Positions 44,420 to 52,813 of a DNA stretch of 64,000 nucleotides are shown here, piece after piece. A model generated the notes under the pieces. That model searched no databases, was not told the origin of the DNA, and saw only the letters and a program-made list of their open reading frames with translations. Numbering within the stretch: the stretch's first letter is position 1; every line of letters begins with the position of its first letter. A program made the translations under genes and the position numbers. The stretch spans positions 2,427,001-2,491,000 of the forward strand of contig NZ_CP090349.1 in assembly GCF_021398735.1 (NCBI RefSeq), written 5' to 3'. This DNA is from Methylobacterium oryzae (GTDB lineage: Bacteria > Pseudomonadota > Alphaproteobacteria > Rhizobiales > Beijerinckiaceae).

Positions 44420-46020
44420 CCCAGCACGTCTCGCCCCCCCTCGTCCTGATCCCCGAGACCGCGCCCTTCAACGAGGACCAGCGCGCCTGGCTCTCGGGCT
44501 ACTTCGCGGCCCTGCTCGGCCCCGCCGTCGCGGGCGCGACGGCGCTCGCGCCCGGCGAGGGCCCCGCCACGGGCCCCAAACTCGCCGACAACGACGACGC
44601 CCCCTGGCACGACCCGTCCGTGCCGATCGCCGACCGGATGGCGATGGCCAAGGACCGGCCCGAACCGCAGAAGCTGATGGCCGCCATGGCCCAGCAGGAT
44701 TGCGGCCAGTGCGGCTACAACTGCGCCGACTACGCCAACGCCATCTTCCTCAAGAACGAGGCGCGCCTGAACCTTTGCCAGCCCGGCGGCAAAGAGACCC
44801 TGCGCATGCTCAAGAAGCTGGACGAGGAGTTCGGCGCCGCCGGGGGCGTCCCCGCGGCGCCGAAGGCGGAGGACGACGTCCCGAAGGCGGCGGCCGATCT
44901 CGGCCCGCTCGGCTACTGCCGCGAGAACCCGGTCGAGGCGCTGTTCCTGTCCCGTCGACGCCTCAACGATCCGGGCGGCGAGAAGGAGACGTGGCACATC
45001 GAGATCGGGCTCGACGGCACGCCGATCCAGTACGAGGTCGGCGACTCGCTGGGCCTGTTCCCCGCCAACGCCCCCGCACTGGTGGATGCCGTGATCGCGG
45101 AACTCGGCGCCCGGCCCGAGCGGGTGATCGGGGAAAGGACCCTGCGCGAGCACCTGCTGATCAACTACGCGCTCGGCGCGGCGCCCGACAATCTGTACCA
45201 GCTGCTGTCGCTGCTCACCTCCGGGGCGGCGCGCAAGAAGGCGCAGGCGCTCGCCTCCGGCGAGGATCCGGACGGCGACGCCGCCTATCTCGACGTGCTC
45301 GGCGCGCTCCACAAGTTCCCGGGCGCGCGGCCCGACGCCGAGGTCTTCCTGGAGGCCTTGGACGAGCTGCAGCCGCGGCTCTACTCGATCTCGTCCTCGC
45401 CCAAGATGGATGTCGGCCGCGTGTCGCTGACCGTGGACGCGGTGCGCTACAACCACCGCTCGCGGCTGCGGCTGGGCGTGGCCTCGACGCACCTGGGCGA
45501 GCGCCTGCCCGAGCAGACCAGGGTGAAGGTCTACCTCCAGAAGGCGCACGGGTTCGGACTGCCGGCCGACCTGTCGAAGGACGTGATCATGTGCGGCCCC
45601 GGCACCGGCATCGCGCCGTTCCGGGCCTTCCTGCGCGAGCGCGCCGCCACGCGGGCGCCGGGCCGCAACTGGCTGTTCTACGGCCACCAGCGGCAGGCCT
45701 CGGACTTCTTCTACAAGGACGAGCTGAACAGCCTGAAGGACGACAAGGTGCTCACCCGCCTGTCCCTGGCCTGGTCGCGGGACGGGACGGAGAAGACCTA
45801 CGTCCAGGACCGGATGCGCGAGAACGGCGCCGAGCTGTGGAAGTGGCTGGAGGGCGGCGCGCATTTCTACGTCTGCGGCGACGCCAAGCGCATGGCCAAG
45901 GACGTCGAGCGGGCGATCATCGACGTGGCGGCGCAGTTCGGCGGCAAGAGCCCCGAGGACGCGGTGGCCTATCTCGCGGCGCTCAAGAAGGCCGGGCGGT
46001 ATCAGGCCGACGTGTACTGA
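44416..46020 (+). CDS. CysJ-like NADPH flavoprotein with N-terminal Fe-S domain
   Basis: 534 residues. Instead of the flavodoxin domain of CysJ it begins with about 80 residues of linker, then a small Fe-S motif (C96, C99, C103 in CGQCGYNCADYANAI and C121 in LNLCQPGG), similar to the RnfB/Fe-S cluster pattern. From about residue 180 the CysJ FAD-binding part follows (QPRLYSISSSPKMDVGRVSL), then the NADPH part (VIMCGPGTGIAPFRAFLRER, FLFYG-type WLFYGHQRQASDFFYKDEL). It probably passes electrons NADPH to FAD to Fe-S to the overlapping NirA. Annotated relatives are called sulfite reductase alpha subunits; here context indicates nitrite. Confidence 0.82.
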   Translation: MTQHVSPPLVLIPETAPFNEDQRAWLSGYFAALLGPAVAGATALAPGEGPATGPKLADNDDAPWHDPSVPIADRMAMAKDRPEPQKLMAAMAQQDCGQCGYNCADYANAIFLKNEARLNLCQPGGKETLRMLKKLDEEFGAAGGVPAAPKAEDDVPKAAADLGPLGYCRENPVEALFLSRRRLNDPGGEKETWHIEIGLDGTPIQYEVGDSLGLFPANAPALVDAVIAELGARPERVIGERTLREHLLINYALGAAPDNLYQLLSLLTSGAARKKAQALASGEDPDGDAAYLDVLGALHKFPGARPDAEVFLEALDELQPRLYSISSSPKMDVGRVSLTVDAVRYNHRSRLRLGVASTHLGERLPEQTRVKVYLQKAHGFGLPADLSKDVIMCGPGTGIAPFRAFLRERAATRAPGRNWLFYGHQRQASDFFYKDELNSLKDDKVLTRLSLAWSRDGTEKTYVQDRMRENGAELWKWLEGGAHFYVCGDAKRMAKDVERAIIDVAAQFGGKSPEDAVAYLAALKKAGRYQADVY

Positions 46021-46030
46021 ACCGCAACTT

Positions 46031-46190
46031 GCTCTCCTCCCCTGGCGACCCCGGGCTTGCCCGGGATCGCTCGAGCTTGTGGGGAGGAGCCAGAGGTGGG
46101 GGTGGCGCAGGATGGGGCTCGGGCGGTGCCTTCTGCACCACCCCCACCCCTAACCCCTCCCCACAGCGGGGAGGGGAACGGCGGCGCGAA
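46031..46190. repeat. GC-rich intergenic repeat with nested palindromes
   Basis: The 209-base gap before nasA holds CTCCTCCCC...GGGGAGGAG and GTGGGGGTGG...CCACCCCCAC arms, ending CCCCTAACCCCTCCCCACAG and CGGGGAGGGGAAC. This composition is typical of dispersed, mobile-looking repeats in alphaproteobacteria. It separates nasA from the nitrite reductase genes and could reduce or process the transcript. Confidence 0.7.
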
Positions 46191-46229
46191 GCTTGCTCCC
46201 GCCCAGGACGACCCTGCGAGGATTCAGCC

Positions 46230-48926
46230 ATGACCCAGCCAGTGGCGGCGCCGACGGTGCGGACCACCTGCCCCTATTGCGGGGTCGGGTGCGGCGTGCT
46301 CGCGACCCCGGACGGGCAGGGCGGCGCCACCATCGCGGGCGATTCCGAGCACCCGGCCAATTTCGGCCGCCTGTGCTCGAAAGGCTCGGCGCTGGGCGAG
46401 ACCCTGTCGCTCGAGAACCGCCTGCTCCACCCGCAGGTCGACGGCGCCCAGGTCTCGTGGGATGCCGCGCTCGACACGGTCGCGGGCAAGCTCCGCGCGG
46501 TGGCGGACGAGCACGGGCCGGACGCGATCGCCTTCTACCTCTCGGGCCAGCTCCTCACCGAGGATTACTACGTCGCCAACAAGCTCGCGAAGGGCTTCAT
46601 CGGCACGCCGCACGTGGACACCAACTCGCGGCTCTGCATGTCGAGCGCGGTCGCGGCCCACCGCCGGGCCTTCGGCTCCGACACGGTCCCGGGCTGCTAC
46701 GAGGATCTCGACGAGGCCGACCTGATCGTGCTGGTCGGCTCCAACACCGCGTGGTGCCACCCGGTCCTGTTCCGCCGCATGGCCGACGCCAAGGAGCGCC
46801 GCGGCACCAAGTTCGTGGTCATCGACCCGCGCCGGACCCAGACCGCGCAGGAATGCGACCTGTTCCTCGGCATCCGGCCGGGCACCGACACCGCCCTGTT
46901 CTCGGGCCTGCTGGTCTACCTGTCGGACAACGGTTTCCGCGACCGCGCCTTCATCGATTCCCACACGGCCGGCCTCGACGGCGCCCTCGACCGCGCCCGC
47001 CAGATCGCGCCGGACCTCGCGGCTGTCGCCGCCGTCACCGGCGTGACCGAGGCCGACATCGCGGCCTTCTACGCCCTGTTCGCCGGCACCCGCCGGGTGG
47101 TCACGGCCTTCTCGCAGGGGGTGAACCAGTCGGCGCAGGGGACCGACAAGGGCAACAGCATCATCAACTGCCACCTCGTCACCGGCCGGATCGGCGAGAC
47201 CGGGATGGGGCCGTTCTCGCTGACCGGCCAGCCGAACGCCATGGGCGGGCGCGAGGTCGGGGGGCTCGCCAACATGCTGGCCGCCCACATGCACTTCACC
47301 CCCGAGGAGGTGGACCGGGTGCGCCGCTACTGGGGCGCCCCGCGGATCATCACCGGCGAGGGCATGAAGGCGGTGGCCCTGTTCGAGGCGATCGGCCGGG
47401 GCAAGATCAAGGCGCTGTGGGTGATGGGCACCAACCCGCTGGTCTCGATGCCGCGGGCCGACGCGATCCGGGACTCGCTCGCCGGCCTCGACCTCTACGT
47501 GGTGTCCGAGGCGGTGGCGGATTCCGACACCGCGCGGGGGCGGGCCAAGACCACCGTGCTTCTCCCCGCCCAGGCCTGGGGCGAGAAGGACGGCACGGTC
47601 ACCAATTCCGAGCGCCGGATCTCGCGCCAGCGCCGCTTCCTCGCGAGCCCCGGCGAGGCCAGGCCGGACTGGGCGGCGCTGGCGGATGTCGGGCGCCGCC
47701 TCGGCCACGGCCGGGCCTTCGCGTTCGATTCCGCCGCCGCGATCTTCCGCGAGCATGCCGGGCTCTCGGCCTACGAGAACAACGGCACCCGCGATTTCGA
47801 CCTCGGCGCGCTCGCGGACATCGGCGACGCCGCCTACGAGGCGGCCCTGCCGGTGCAGTGGCCGATCCCGAAGCGCTCCGGCTTCCGGGGCGCCCAACAG
47901 GGGAAGGCGAGGCTGTTCGGCGACGGCCGGTTCTACACCTTCGACCGGCGCGCCCGCTTCGTCGCGGTGCAGCCGCCGGCCCTCGCGCTCGCGGCCTCGG
48001 CGGCGTTCCCGCTCATGCTCAACACCGGCCGGGTCCGCGACCACTGGCACACGATGACCCGCACCGGGAAGAGCCAGCGGCTCTCCGCGCACCGCGCCGT
48101 GCCGTTCGTCGAGGTCCATCCGGACGACGCGGCGGCCCACGGCCTCGCGGAGGGCGACATCGCCCGGCTCACGACCGCGCACGGCGCGGCCGAGCTGGAG
48201 GTGACGGTCACCGACACGGTGGTGCCAGGCAGCCTGTTCATGCCGATGCACTGGGGCGGCGCCTTCGCGTCGCGGGCCCGGGTCGGCGCGCTGGTGCGGG
48301 GCATGACCGACCCGGTCTCGGGTCAGCCCGAGCTCAAGGCGACCCCCGCGGCGGTCGAGTCCGTCGGCTACCGCGCCCGCGGCTTCCTGCTGACGCGCCG
48401 ACAGGTGGCGCTGCCCGAGGGCTGGTGGTGGGCACGCGCCGCGATCACCGGCGGCTGGGGCGCGCAGTTCGCCACCGCCGACAGCTCCCGCGCCGTGGCG
48501 CTGATGGTGCGCGGGCTGATCCAGAGCGAGGCGCTGCCGGGCGGCGAGCTGGCGGAATATGCCGACCACGCCCGCGATCGCTACCGCTGCGCGGTCTACG
48601 ACGGCGACCGCCTCGTCGCCTGCCTCGCCTACGCCCCCGCCGCCGAGCGGCCGGACTGGGAGGCCGCCAAGGTCCTGTTCGCCGCCGAGGCGCCCGACGC
48701 CGCCGAGCGGCGGGCGCTGCTCTCGGGCCGCGCGGCGACCGCCTCGGCGGGTCCGGTGGTCTGCGCCTGTCACGGCGTCGGCGCGGACATTATCGCCGCG
48801 ACCATCGCCGGAGGCGCCGGCTCCGCGGAGGCGGTGGGCGCCGCCTGCAAGGCCGGGACGAATTGCGGCTCGTGCATACCGGAGATCCGCAAGATGCTGG
48901 CCGGGCAGACCGCATGCGCCGCGTGA
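46230..48926 (+). CDS. nasA: Assimilatory nitrate reductase with C-terminal BFD [2Fe-2S] domain
   Basis: 898 residues. N-terminal [4Fe-4S] cysteines C14, C17, C21 and C49 (TTCPYCGVGC, RLCSKG); the Mo-ligating cysteine is C136 in SRLCMSSAVAAH. Bis-MGD binding segments (GSNTAWCHPVLFRRMADAK, VMGTNPLVSMPRADAIRDSL) and the C-terminal molybdopterin domain (FPLMLNTGRVRDHWHTMTRT) follow. Residues after about 850 form a BFD-like domain (VVCACHGVGADIIAATIAGG, TNCGSCIPEI). It reduces nitrate to nitrite in the cytoplasm. Start ATG 46230 follows the repeat. Confidence 0.92.
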   Translation: MTQPVAAPTVRTTCPYCGVGCGVLATPDGQGGATIAGDSEHPANFGRLCSKGSALGETLSLENRLLHPQVDGAQVSWDAALDTVAGKLRAVADEHGPDAIAFYLSGQLLTEDYYVANKLAKGFIGTPHVDTNSRLCMSSAVAAHRRAFGSDTVPGCYEDLDEADLIVLVGSNTAWCHPVLFRRMADAKERRGTKFVVIDPRRTQTAQECDLFLGIRPGTDTALFSGLLVYLSDNGFRDRAFIDSHTAGLDGALDRARQIAPDLAAVAAVTGVTEADIAAFYALFAGTRRVVTAFSQGVNQSAQGTDKGNSIINCHLVTGRIGETGMGPFSLTGQPNAMGGREVGGLANMLAAHMHFTPEEVDRVRRYWGAPRIITGEGMKAVALFEAIGRGKIKALWVMGTNPLVSMPRADAIRDSLAGLDLYVVSEAVADSDTARGRAKTTVLLPAQAWGEKDGTVTNSERRISRQRRFLASPGEARPDWAALADVGRRLGHGRAFAFDSAAAIFREHAGLSAYENNGTRDFDLGALADIGDAAYEAALPVQWPIPKRSGFRGAQQGKARLFGDGRFYTFDRRARFVAVQPPALALAASAAFPLMLNTGRVRDHWHTMTRTGKSQRLSAHRAVPFVEVHPDDAAAHGLAEGDIARLTTAHGAAELEVTVTDTVVPGSLFMPMHWGGAFASRARVGALVRGMTDPVSGQPELKATPAAVESVGYRARGFLLTRRQVALPEGWWWARAAITGGWGAQFATADSSRAVALMVRGLIQSEALPGGELAEYADHARDRYRCAVYDGDRLVACLAYAPAAERPDWEAAKVLFAAEAPDAAERRALLSGRAATASAGPVVCACHGVGADIIAATIAGGAGSAEAVGAACKAGTNCGSCIPEIRKMLAGQTACAA

Positions 48927-48975
48927 TTTTCTGATACACTCGCCGGCGAGGATGGATCGGCTTCTCCTGTCAGAT

Positions 48976-49086
48976 CACCTCATCCTGAGGTGCCCGCGTC
49001 AGCGGTCCTCGAAGAAGAGCTCCAGGGATCGCGGCCGACTGGAGCCTCCTTCGAGGCCTCCGCTCCGGTACCCGAGGATGAGGGGG
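48976..49086. repeat. Dispersed palindromic repeat (CTCATCCTGAGG type)
   Basis: Starts ACCTCATCCTGAGGTGCC and ends near GTACCCGAGGATGAGGGGG, with internal AGCGGTCCTCGAAG and CTTCGAGGCCTCCGCT arms, folding into a long stem. This is the well-known alphaproteobacterial intergenic repeat. It lies between nasA and cysG and keeps an open frame that would falsely extend cysG to 48990. Confidence 0.8.
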
Positions 49087-49127
49087 CAGTCGGGACCGGC
49101 CGGATCAGGACGATTCAGGACAGGCCC

Positions 49128-50600
49128 GTGACCGAGACCCCCCTGCGCGCAGCCCGCGCCCCCCGCGAGACCAAGGCTGCCGGCCTGGAGCCGCTGGCGG
49201 TGCTGCCCGTCTTCGTCCCCCTGCGCGGCAAGCGGGTGGTGCTCGCCGGCTCGTCCGGCGGCGCTCCCTGGAAGGTGAAGGTGCTGGCCGCCGCCGGCGC
49301 CCATGTCGACGTCTACGCGCCCGAGCCCGGCGAGGAGCTGCGCGCCGTGCCGGGCGAGATCGTCGACGGGCAGGTGGTCCTGCACGAACGCCCCTGGAGC
49401 CCGGACGATCTCTGGGGCGCGGCCTTCTGCATCGGCGCGATGGAGGACGAGGCCGAGTGCGTCGCCTTCGTGGCGGCCGCCCGCGGCGCCGGCGCCATCG
49501 TCAACGCGGTGGACCGGCCACACCTCTGCGACGTGAAGTTCGGCGCCATCGTCAACCGCTCGCCGCTCGTGGTCGGCATCTCGACCGAGGGCGCGGCCCC
49601 GGTCTTCGGGCAGACCGTGCGCGCCCGGATCGAGGCGATGCTGCCCCGCGGGTTCAGTCGCTGGGTCGCGGCCGCCCGCGACTGGCGCGACGGCGTCACG
49701 GCCCGCTTCCACGGCTTCGCCGACCGGCGGTTCTTCTGGGAGCGCTTCACCGACCGGGCCTTCGCGGAGCCCGACCGGGCGCCGTCGGACCGGGATCTCG
49801 CCGAGCTGCTCGGCGAGACCGAGACCGCTCCGAAGGGCGGCGCCGTGACGCTGGTCGGGGCCGGCCCCGGCGACGCGGAGCTGCTCACGCTCAAGGCGCT
49901 GCGGGCGCTGCGCAACGCCGACGTCATCCTCTACGACGACCTCGTCGCACCCGAGATCCTGGACTACGCCCGCCGCGAGGCCCGCACCATGCTGGTGGGC
50001 AAGACCGGCCACGGCCCGTCCTGCCGCCAGGACGACATCAACGCGCTGATGGTGCAGCTCGCCCGCTCCGGCAAGCAGGTGGTGCGGTTGAAATCCGGCG
50101 ACCCGCTGGTCTTCGGCCGGGCCGGCGAGGAGATCGAGGCCTGCCGGGCCGCCGGCATCCCGGTGACCGTGGTGCCGGGCGTCTCGGCCGCGCAGGGTGC
50201 GGCGGCGTCCCTCGGCCTGTCCCTGACCCATCGCGACGCCGCGCGCCGGCTCCAGTTCGTCACCGGCCACGACCGCCGCGGGGCGCTGCCGGACGACCTG
50301 AACTGGGGCGCTCTCGCCGATCCGAGCGTCACCACGATCGTCTACATGCCGAAGCGGACCCTGCGGGCCTTGCTGGCGCGCGCCGTGGAGGAGGGGCTGG
50401 CGCCCACGACGCCGGCGCTGCTGGTGTTCAACGCCACCCGCCCGAACCAGCAGGCCCTGCGCGGCACGGCCGCCGACCTCGCCGACCGGGTCGAGGCGGC
50501 GGGCCTCGACGGGCCGGCGCTGCTGATGGTGGGCGAGGCCTTCTCGGAGATGCGTGGCGCGCTGCCGGCCCAGGCGGAGCAGGCCCGCGTCGCGGTCTGA
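49128..50600 (+). CDS. cysG: Siroheme synthase CysG
   Basis: 490 residues from the GTG at 49128, which has AGGA nearby; extension upstream would run into the repeat. Residues about 20-240 are the dehydrogenase/ferrochelatase part (VPLRGKRVVLAGSSGGAPWK, IVNAVDRPHLCDVKFGAIVN, VGISTEGAAPVFGQTVRARI), the rest is the uroporphyrinogen-III methyltransferase (VTLVGAGPGDAELLTLKALR, VRLKSGDPLVFGRAGEEIEA, VVPGVSAAQGAAASLGLSLT). It makes siroheme, the cofactor of NirA, in one protein. Its place at the end of the nas cluster fits that supply role. Confidence 0.92.
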   Translation: MTETPLRAARAPRETKAAGLEPLAVLPVFVPLRGKRVVLAGSSGGAPWKVKVLAAAGAHVDVYAPEPGEELRAVPGEIVDGQVVLHERPWSPDDLWGAAFCIGAMEDEAECVAFVAAARGAGAIVNAVDRPHLCDVKFGAIVNRSPLVVGISTEGAAPVFGQTVRARIEAMLPRGFSRWVAAARDWRDGVTARFHGFADRRFFWERFTDRAFAEPDRAPSDRDLAELLGETETAPKGGAVTLVGAGPGDAELLTLKALRALRNADVILYDDLVAPEILDYARREARTMLVGKTGHGPSCRQDDINALMVQLARSGKQVVRLKSGDPLVFGRAGEEIEACRAAGIPVTVVPGVSAAQGAAASLGLSLTHRDAARRLQFVTGHDRRGALPDDLNWGALADPSVTTIVYMPKRTLRALLARAVEEGLAPTTPALLVFNATRPNQQALRGTAADLADRVEAAGLDGPALLMVGEAFSEMRGALPAQAEQARVAV

Positions 50601-50667
50601 GGCCGATGACGCGGGCGCGGCGGGGGAGCTGCAGATCAGCGGCTCCGGCGCGTCCGGCTGATCCGGA

Positions 50668-51570
50668 TCAGGTCTCGCCGGCCACGAAGGCGCGCATCAG
50701 GTAGTTGGCAATCGCCATGGGCGGCGGCGCCAGGATCCCCTCGGGATGCGTTCCCGCCAGCATGGCCGCGACGTCGGCCCGGCTGAACCAGCGCGCATCC
50801 TCCAGCTCGCTGGGATCGGTCACGATAACCTCGTCGAGCGCCTCGGCGGCGCAGCCCATCATCAGCGACGACGGAAACGGCCAGGGCTGCGACGTCCGGT
50901 AGGTGACGGCGCCGACGCGGATCTGCGTCTCCTCGAACACCTCGCGGCGCACCGCGTCCTCGATCGTCTCGCCGGGCTCCAGGAAGCCCGCGAGGCAGGA
51001 ATACATGTGCGGGCGGAAATGCGGACCCCGGCCGAGCAGGCAGGTGTCGCCCCGGCGCACCAGCATGATCACCACCGGATCGACCCGGGGGAAATGGTGG
51101 GCGCTGCAACTCGGGCATTCCCGGCGGAAGCCGCCGGCCTTCGAGACGGTGGCGGTGCCGCAATTGGCGCAGAAACCGTGGCGGGCGTGCCAGTCGAGCA
51201 TGGACTTGGCCACGGCGAGCAGGCCGAGCTCCTCGGCCTCCACGGCGGAGTCGGTGGCGATCGACCTCAGGTCGAGGGTACGGGTCGGCCCCTCGGAGAA
51301 GCGCTCCGCGGCCTCGGCCGGCGCGGCGGCGGCGAAGACGGGCTGCCCGTCCCGGTGCCCGAGGAAGATGCGCGTCCCGCCCGCGAGGTCCGCCGCCTCC
51401 GCGACCGCGGTCAGCGCGGTCTCCCCGCGTAGCACGATCCGGTCGCCGCAGATCAGCACGAGGCGGGCCTCGGGCGTGTCGAAGGCGGGCACCGCCTCCT
51501 CGGGCTGCTCGGCCGAGTGCCGGTCGAGGCGGTTTCGGACGAAGCCGAGGGTGTCGCGGGGATCGGTCAT
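50668..51570 (-). CDS. nudC: NADH pyrophosphatase NudC (Nudix hydrolase with zinc ribbon)
   Basis: 300 residues from ATG at 51570. A zinc ribbon (FCANCGTATVSKAGG, RECPSCSAHHFPR) precedes the Nudix box GFLEPGETIEDAVRREVFEE, and SQPWPFPSSLMMGC is the NudC-specific SQPWPFPxS signature. It splits NADH to NMNH and AMP and can decap NAD-capped RNA. The N-terminal domain is less conserved, as usual. It is followed upstream (7 bases) by a HIT protein gene on the same strand. Confidence 0.92.
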   Translation of the reverse strand: MTDPRDTLGFVRNRLDRHSAEQPEEAVPAFDTPEARLVLICGDRIVLRGETALTAVAEAADLAGGTRIFLGHRDGQPVFAAAAPAEAAERFSEGPTRTLDLRSIATDSAVEAEELGLLAVAKSMLDWHARHGFCANCGTATVSKAGGFRRECPSCSAHHFPRVDPVVIMLVRRGDTCLLGRGPHFRPHMYSCLAGFLEPGETIEDAVRREVFEETQIRVGAVTYRTSQPWPFPSSLMMGCAAEALDEVIVTDPSELEDARWFSRADVAAMLAGTHPEGILAPPPMAIANYLMRAFVAGET

Positions 51571-51577
51571 GCGAGGG

Positions 51578-51997
51578 TCAGGCCGCGGAGAAGAGGGCGC
51601 CGGCGCGCTCGAGGAGCTGGGCGCGGGCGTGGGGCGGGTAGGGCTTGCGGGTCTCGAACCCCCAGACCGGCCCCGGCCAGGCGGGATCCGACCGGAAGCG
51701 GCCGACCACGTGGACGTGGAGCTGCGACACCACGTTGCCCAGGGCGCCGACATTCACCTTGTCGGGCTTGGATAGGGCCTGCATCACCCCCGTGGTGAGG
51801 CGGATCTCCTTCCAGAGCGCCGCGGCATCGGTCTCGGAGAGGTCGGTGATCTCGGTGAGGTTCGGGCGGCGCGGCACTAGGATCAGCCACGGGAACCGGG
51901 CATCGTCCATCAGCAGCACGCGGCACAGGGCGAGGTCGCCCACTTCGGCGGTGTCAGCCGACAGGCGCGGGTCGAGGGTGAAGGCGGGCTCGGTCAT
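51578..51997 (-). CDS. HIT family nucleotide-binding protein
   Basis: 139 residues. The histidine triad QLHVHVVGR (H-x-H-x-H with phi spacing) is intact. DARFPWLILVPRRPNLTEIT is typical of the short HIT subgroup. Enzymes of this family hydrolyse or transfer nucleoside monophosphate groups; the substrate is unknown. Its stop lies seven bases before the nudC start, so HIT and NudC, both acting on nucleotide conjugates, are probably one transcript. Confidence 0.88.
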   Translation of the reverse strand: MTEPAFTLDPRLSADTAEVGDLALCRVLLMDDARFPWLILVPRRPNLTEITDLSETDAAALWKEIRLTTGVMQALSKPDKVNVGALGNVVSQLHVHVVGRFRSDPAWPGPVWGFETRKPYPPHARAQLLERAGALFSAA

Positions 51998-52074
51998 CGC
52001 CGACCGGTGTAGCGCAGCTTCCGCGTCGGCGCGCGGGTTTGCTGCGCCGTCGGTGACGCAGCGGCCCGATCGGC

Positions 52075-52680
52075 TCAGAGACCCGGCACGACGCCCTGGC
52101 GGCCCACCGCGATCGTCCCCGCCATCAGCCCGCCGTCCTCGTCCGGGCGCGCGAAGATCGTCACGGCGGCGCCCCGCTGGAGCATCGCCTTCTCACCAGG
52201 CGAGAACTGCGTCACCGGCGTGTCGTCGGGGATCGCGAAGGACGATTGGCCGCCGTTATAGGCGAGGGTCAGACGCATCGGCGCGCCCCGCTGCACGTCG
52301 GCCACCCAGCCGGCGGTGAGGCGCGCGCCCTGCGCGGTGTCCCAGGTCTGGCTGCCGGCCTCGAACCCGCGCTCGGACGGAGAGTACAGGGTCACGGCGG
52401 TCGCCTGCCGCGGCTCGGAATCGGACGCACCGAGGACGCTGACGTAGCTCTCCGGCTTGATCGCCCGCAGGCTGGCGCCGTTCACCGCGTAGATGCGGGT
52501 CCGGGGGCCCATCCGCACGGCCAGGGTGCTGCCGCTGGTGCGGCGGATCTCCACGCGCTCCGAATCGGCCTGGACCACGGTGCCGCGGAACCGGACGGTC
52601 GCCGGCTCAGCGCGTGCGGCGGGGATGGTCGCGATCGCCAGAAGGCCGGCGAGGAAGAGACGTCTGACGGGGCTCTTCAC
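52075..52680 (-). CDS. Secreted hypothetical protein (DUF5666-like)
   Basis: 201 residues from the GTG at 52680, which has AGGAG four bases upstream; the longer TTG start at 52707 lacks that. Signal peptide KSPVRRLFLAGLLAIATIPA, then ATVRFRGTVVQADSERVEIR and YAVNGASLRAIKPESYVSVL, a small beta-barrel pattern of repeated short strands. It has no cysteines. It resembles OB-fold-type periplasmic proteins but no function is known. The gene is isolated between HIT and a universal stress protein gene. Confidence 0.65.
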   Translation of the reverse strand: MKSPVRRLFLAGLLAIATIPAARAEPATVRFRGTVVQADSERVEIRRTSGSTLAVRMGPRTRIYAVNGASLRAIKPESYVSVLGASDSEPRQATAVTLYSPSERGFEAGSQTWDTAQGARLTAGWVADVQRGAPMRLTLAYNGGQSSFAIPDDTPVTQFSPGEKAMLQRGAAVTIFARPDEDGGLMAGTIAVGRQGVVPGL

Positions 52681-52813
52681 GGGGCTCCTTTCCAAGCGTG
52701 TGGACAATGGGCGTGCCGTCCGGCCGCGGGACCCGAACGCTGGTCACCGGGCAGGGTTCCCGGCGCCGAAGGACATGCGGTGCCGCAATCCGTCGGCCGG
52801 GCTCGCGGAGCGC

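Noticed and set aside
44700..48926. A plus-strand open frame of over 1,400 codons across the flavoprotein and nitrate reductase genes
   Set aside because: It overlaps two well-supported genes in another frame and has a biased Arg/Gly/Pro composition; GC bias explains the lack of stops.
48990..49127. A longer N-terminus for CysG
   Set aside because: The extra codons come from the dispersed repeat at 48976-49086; the GTG at 49128 gives the expected protein start.
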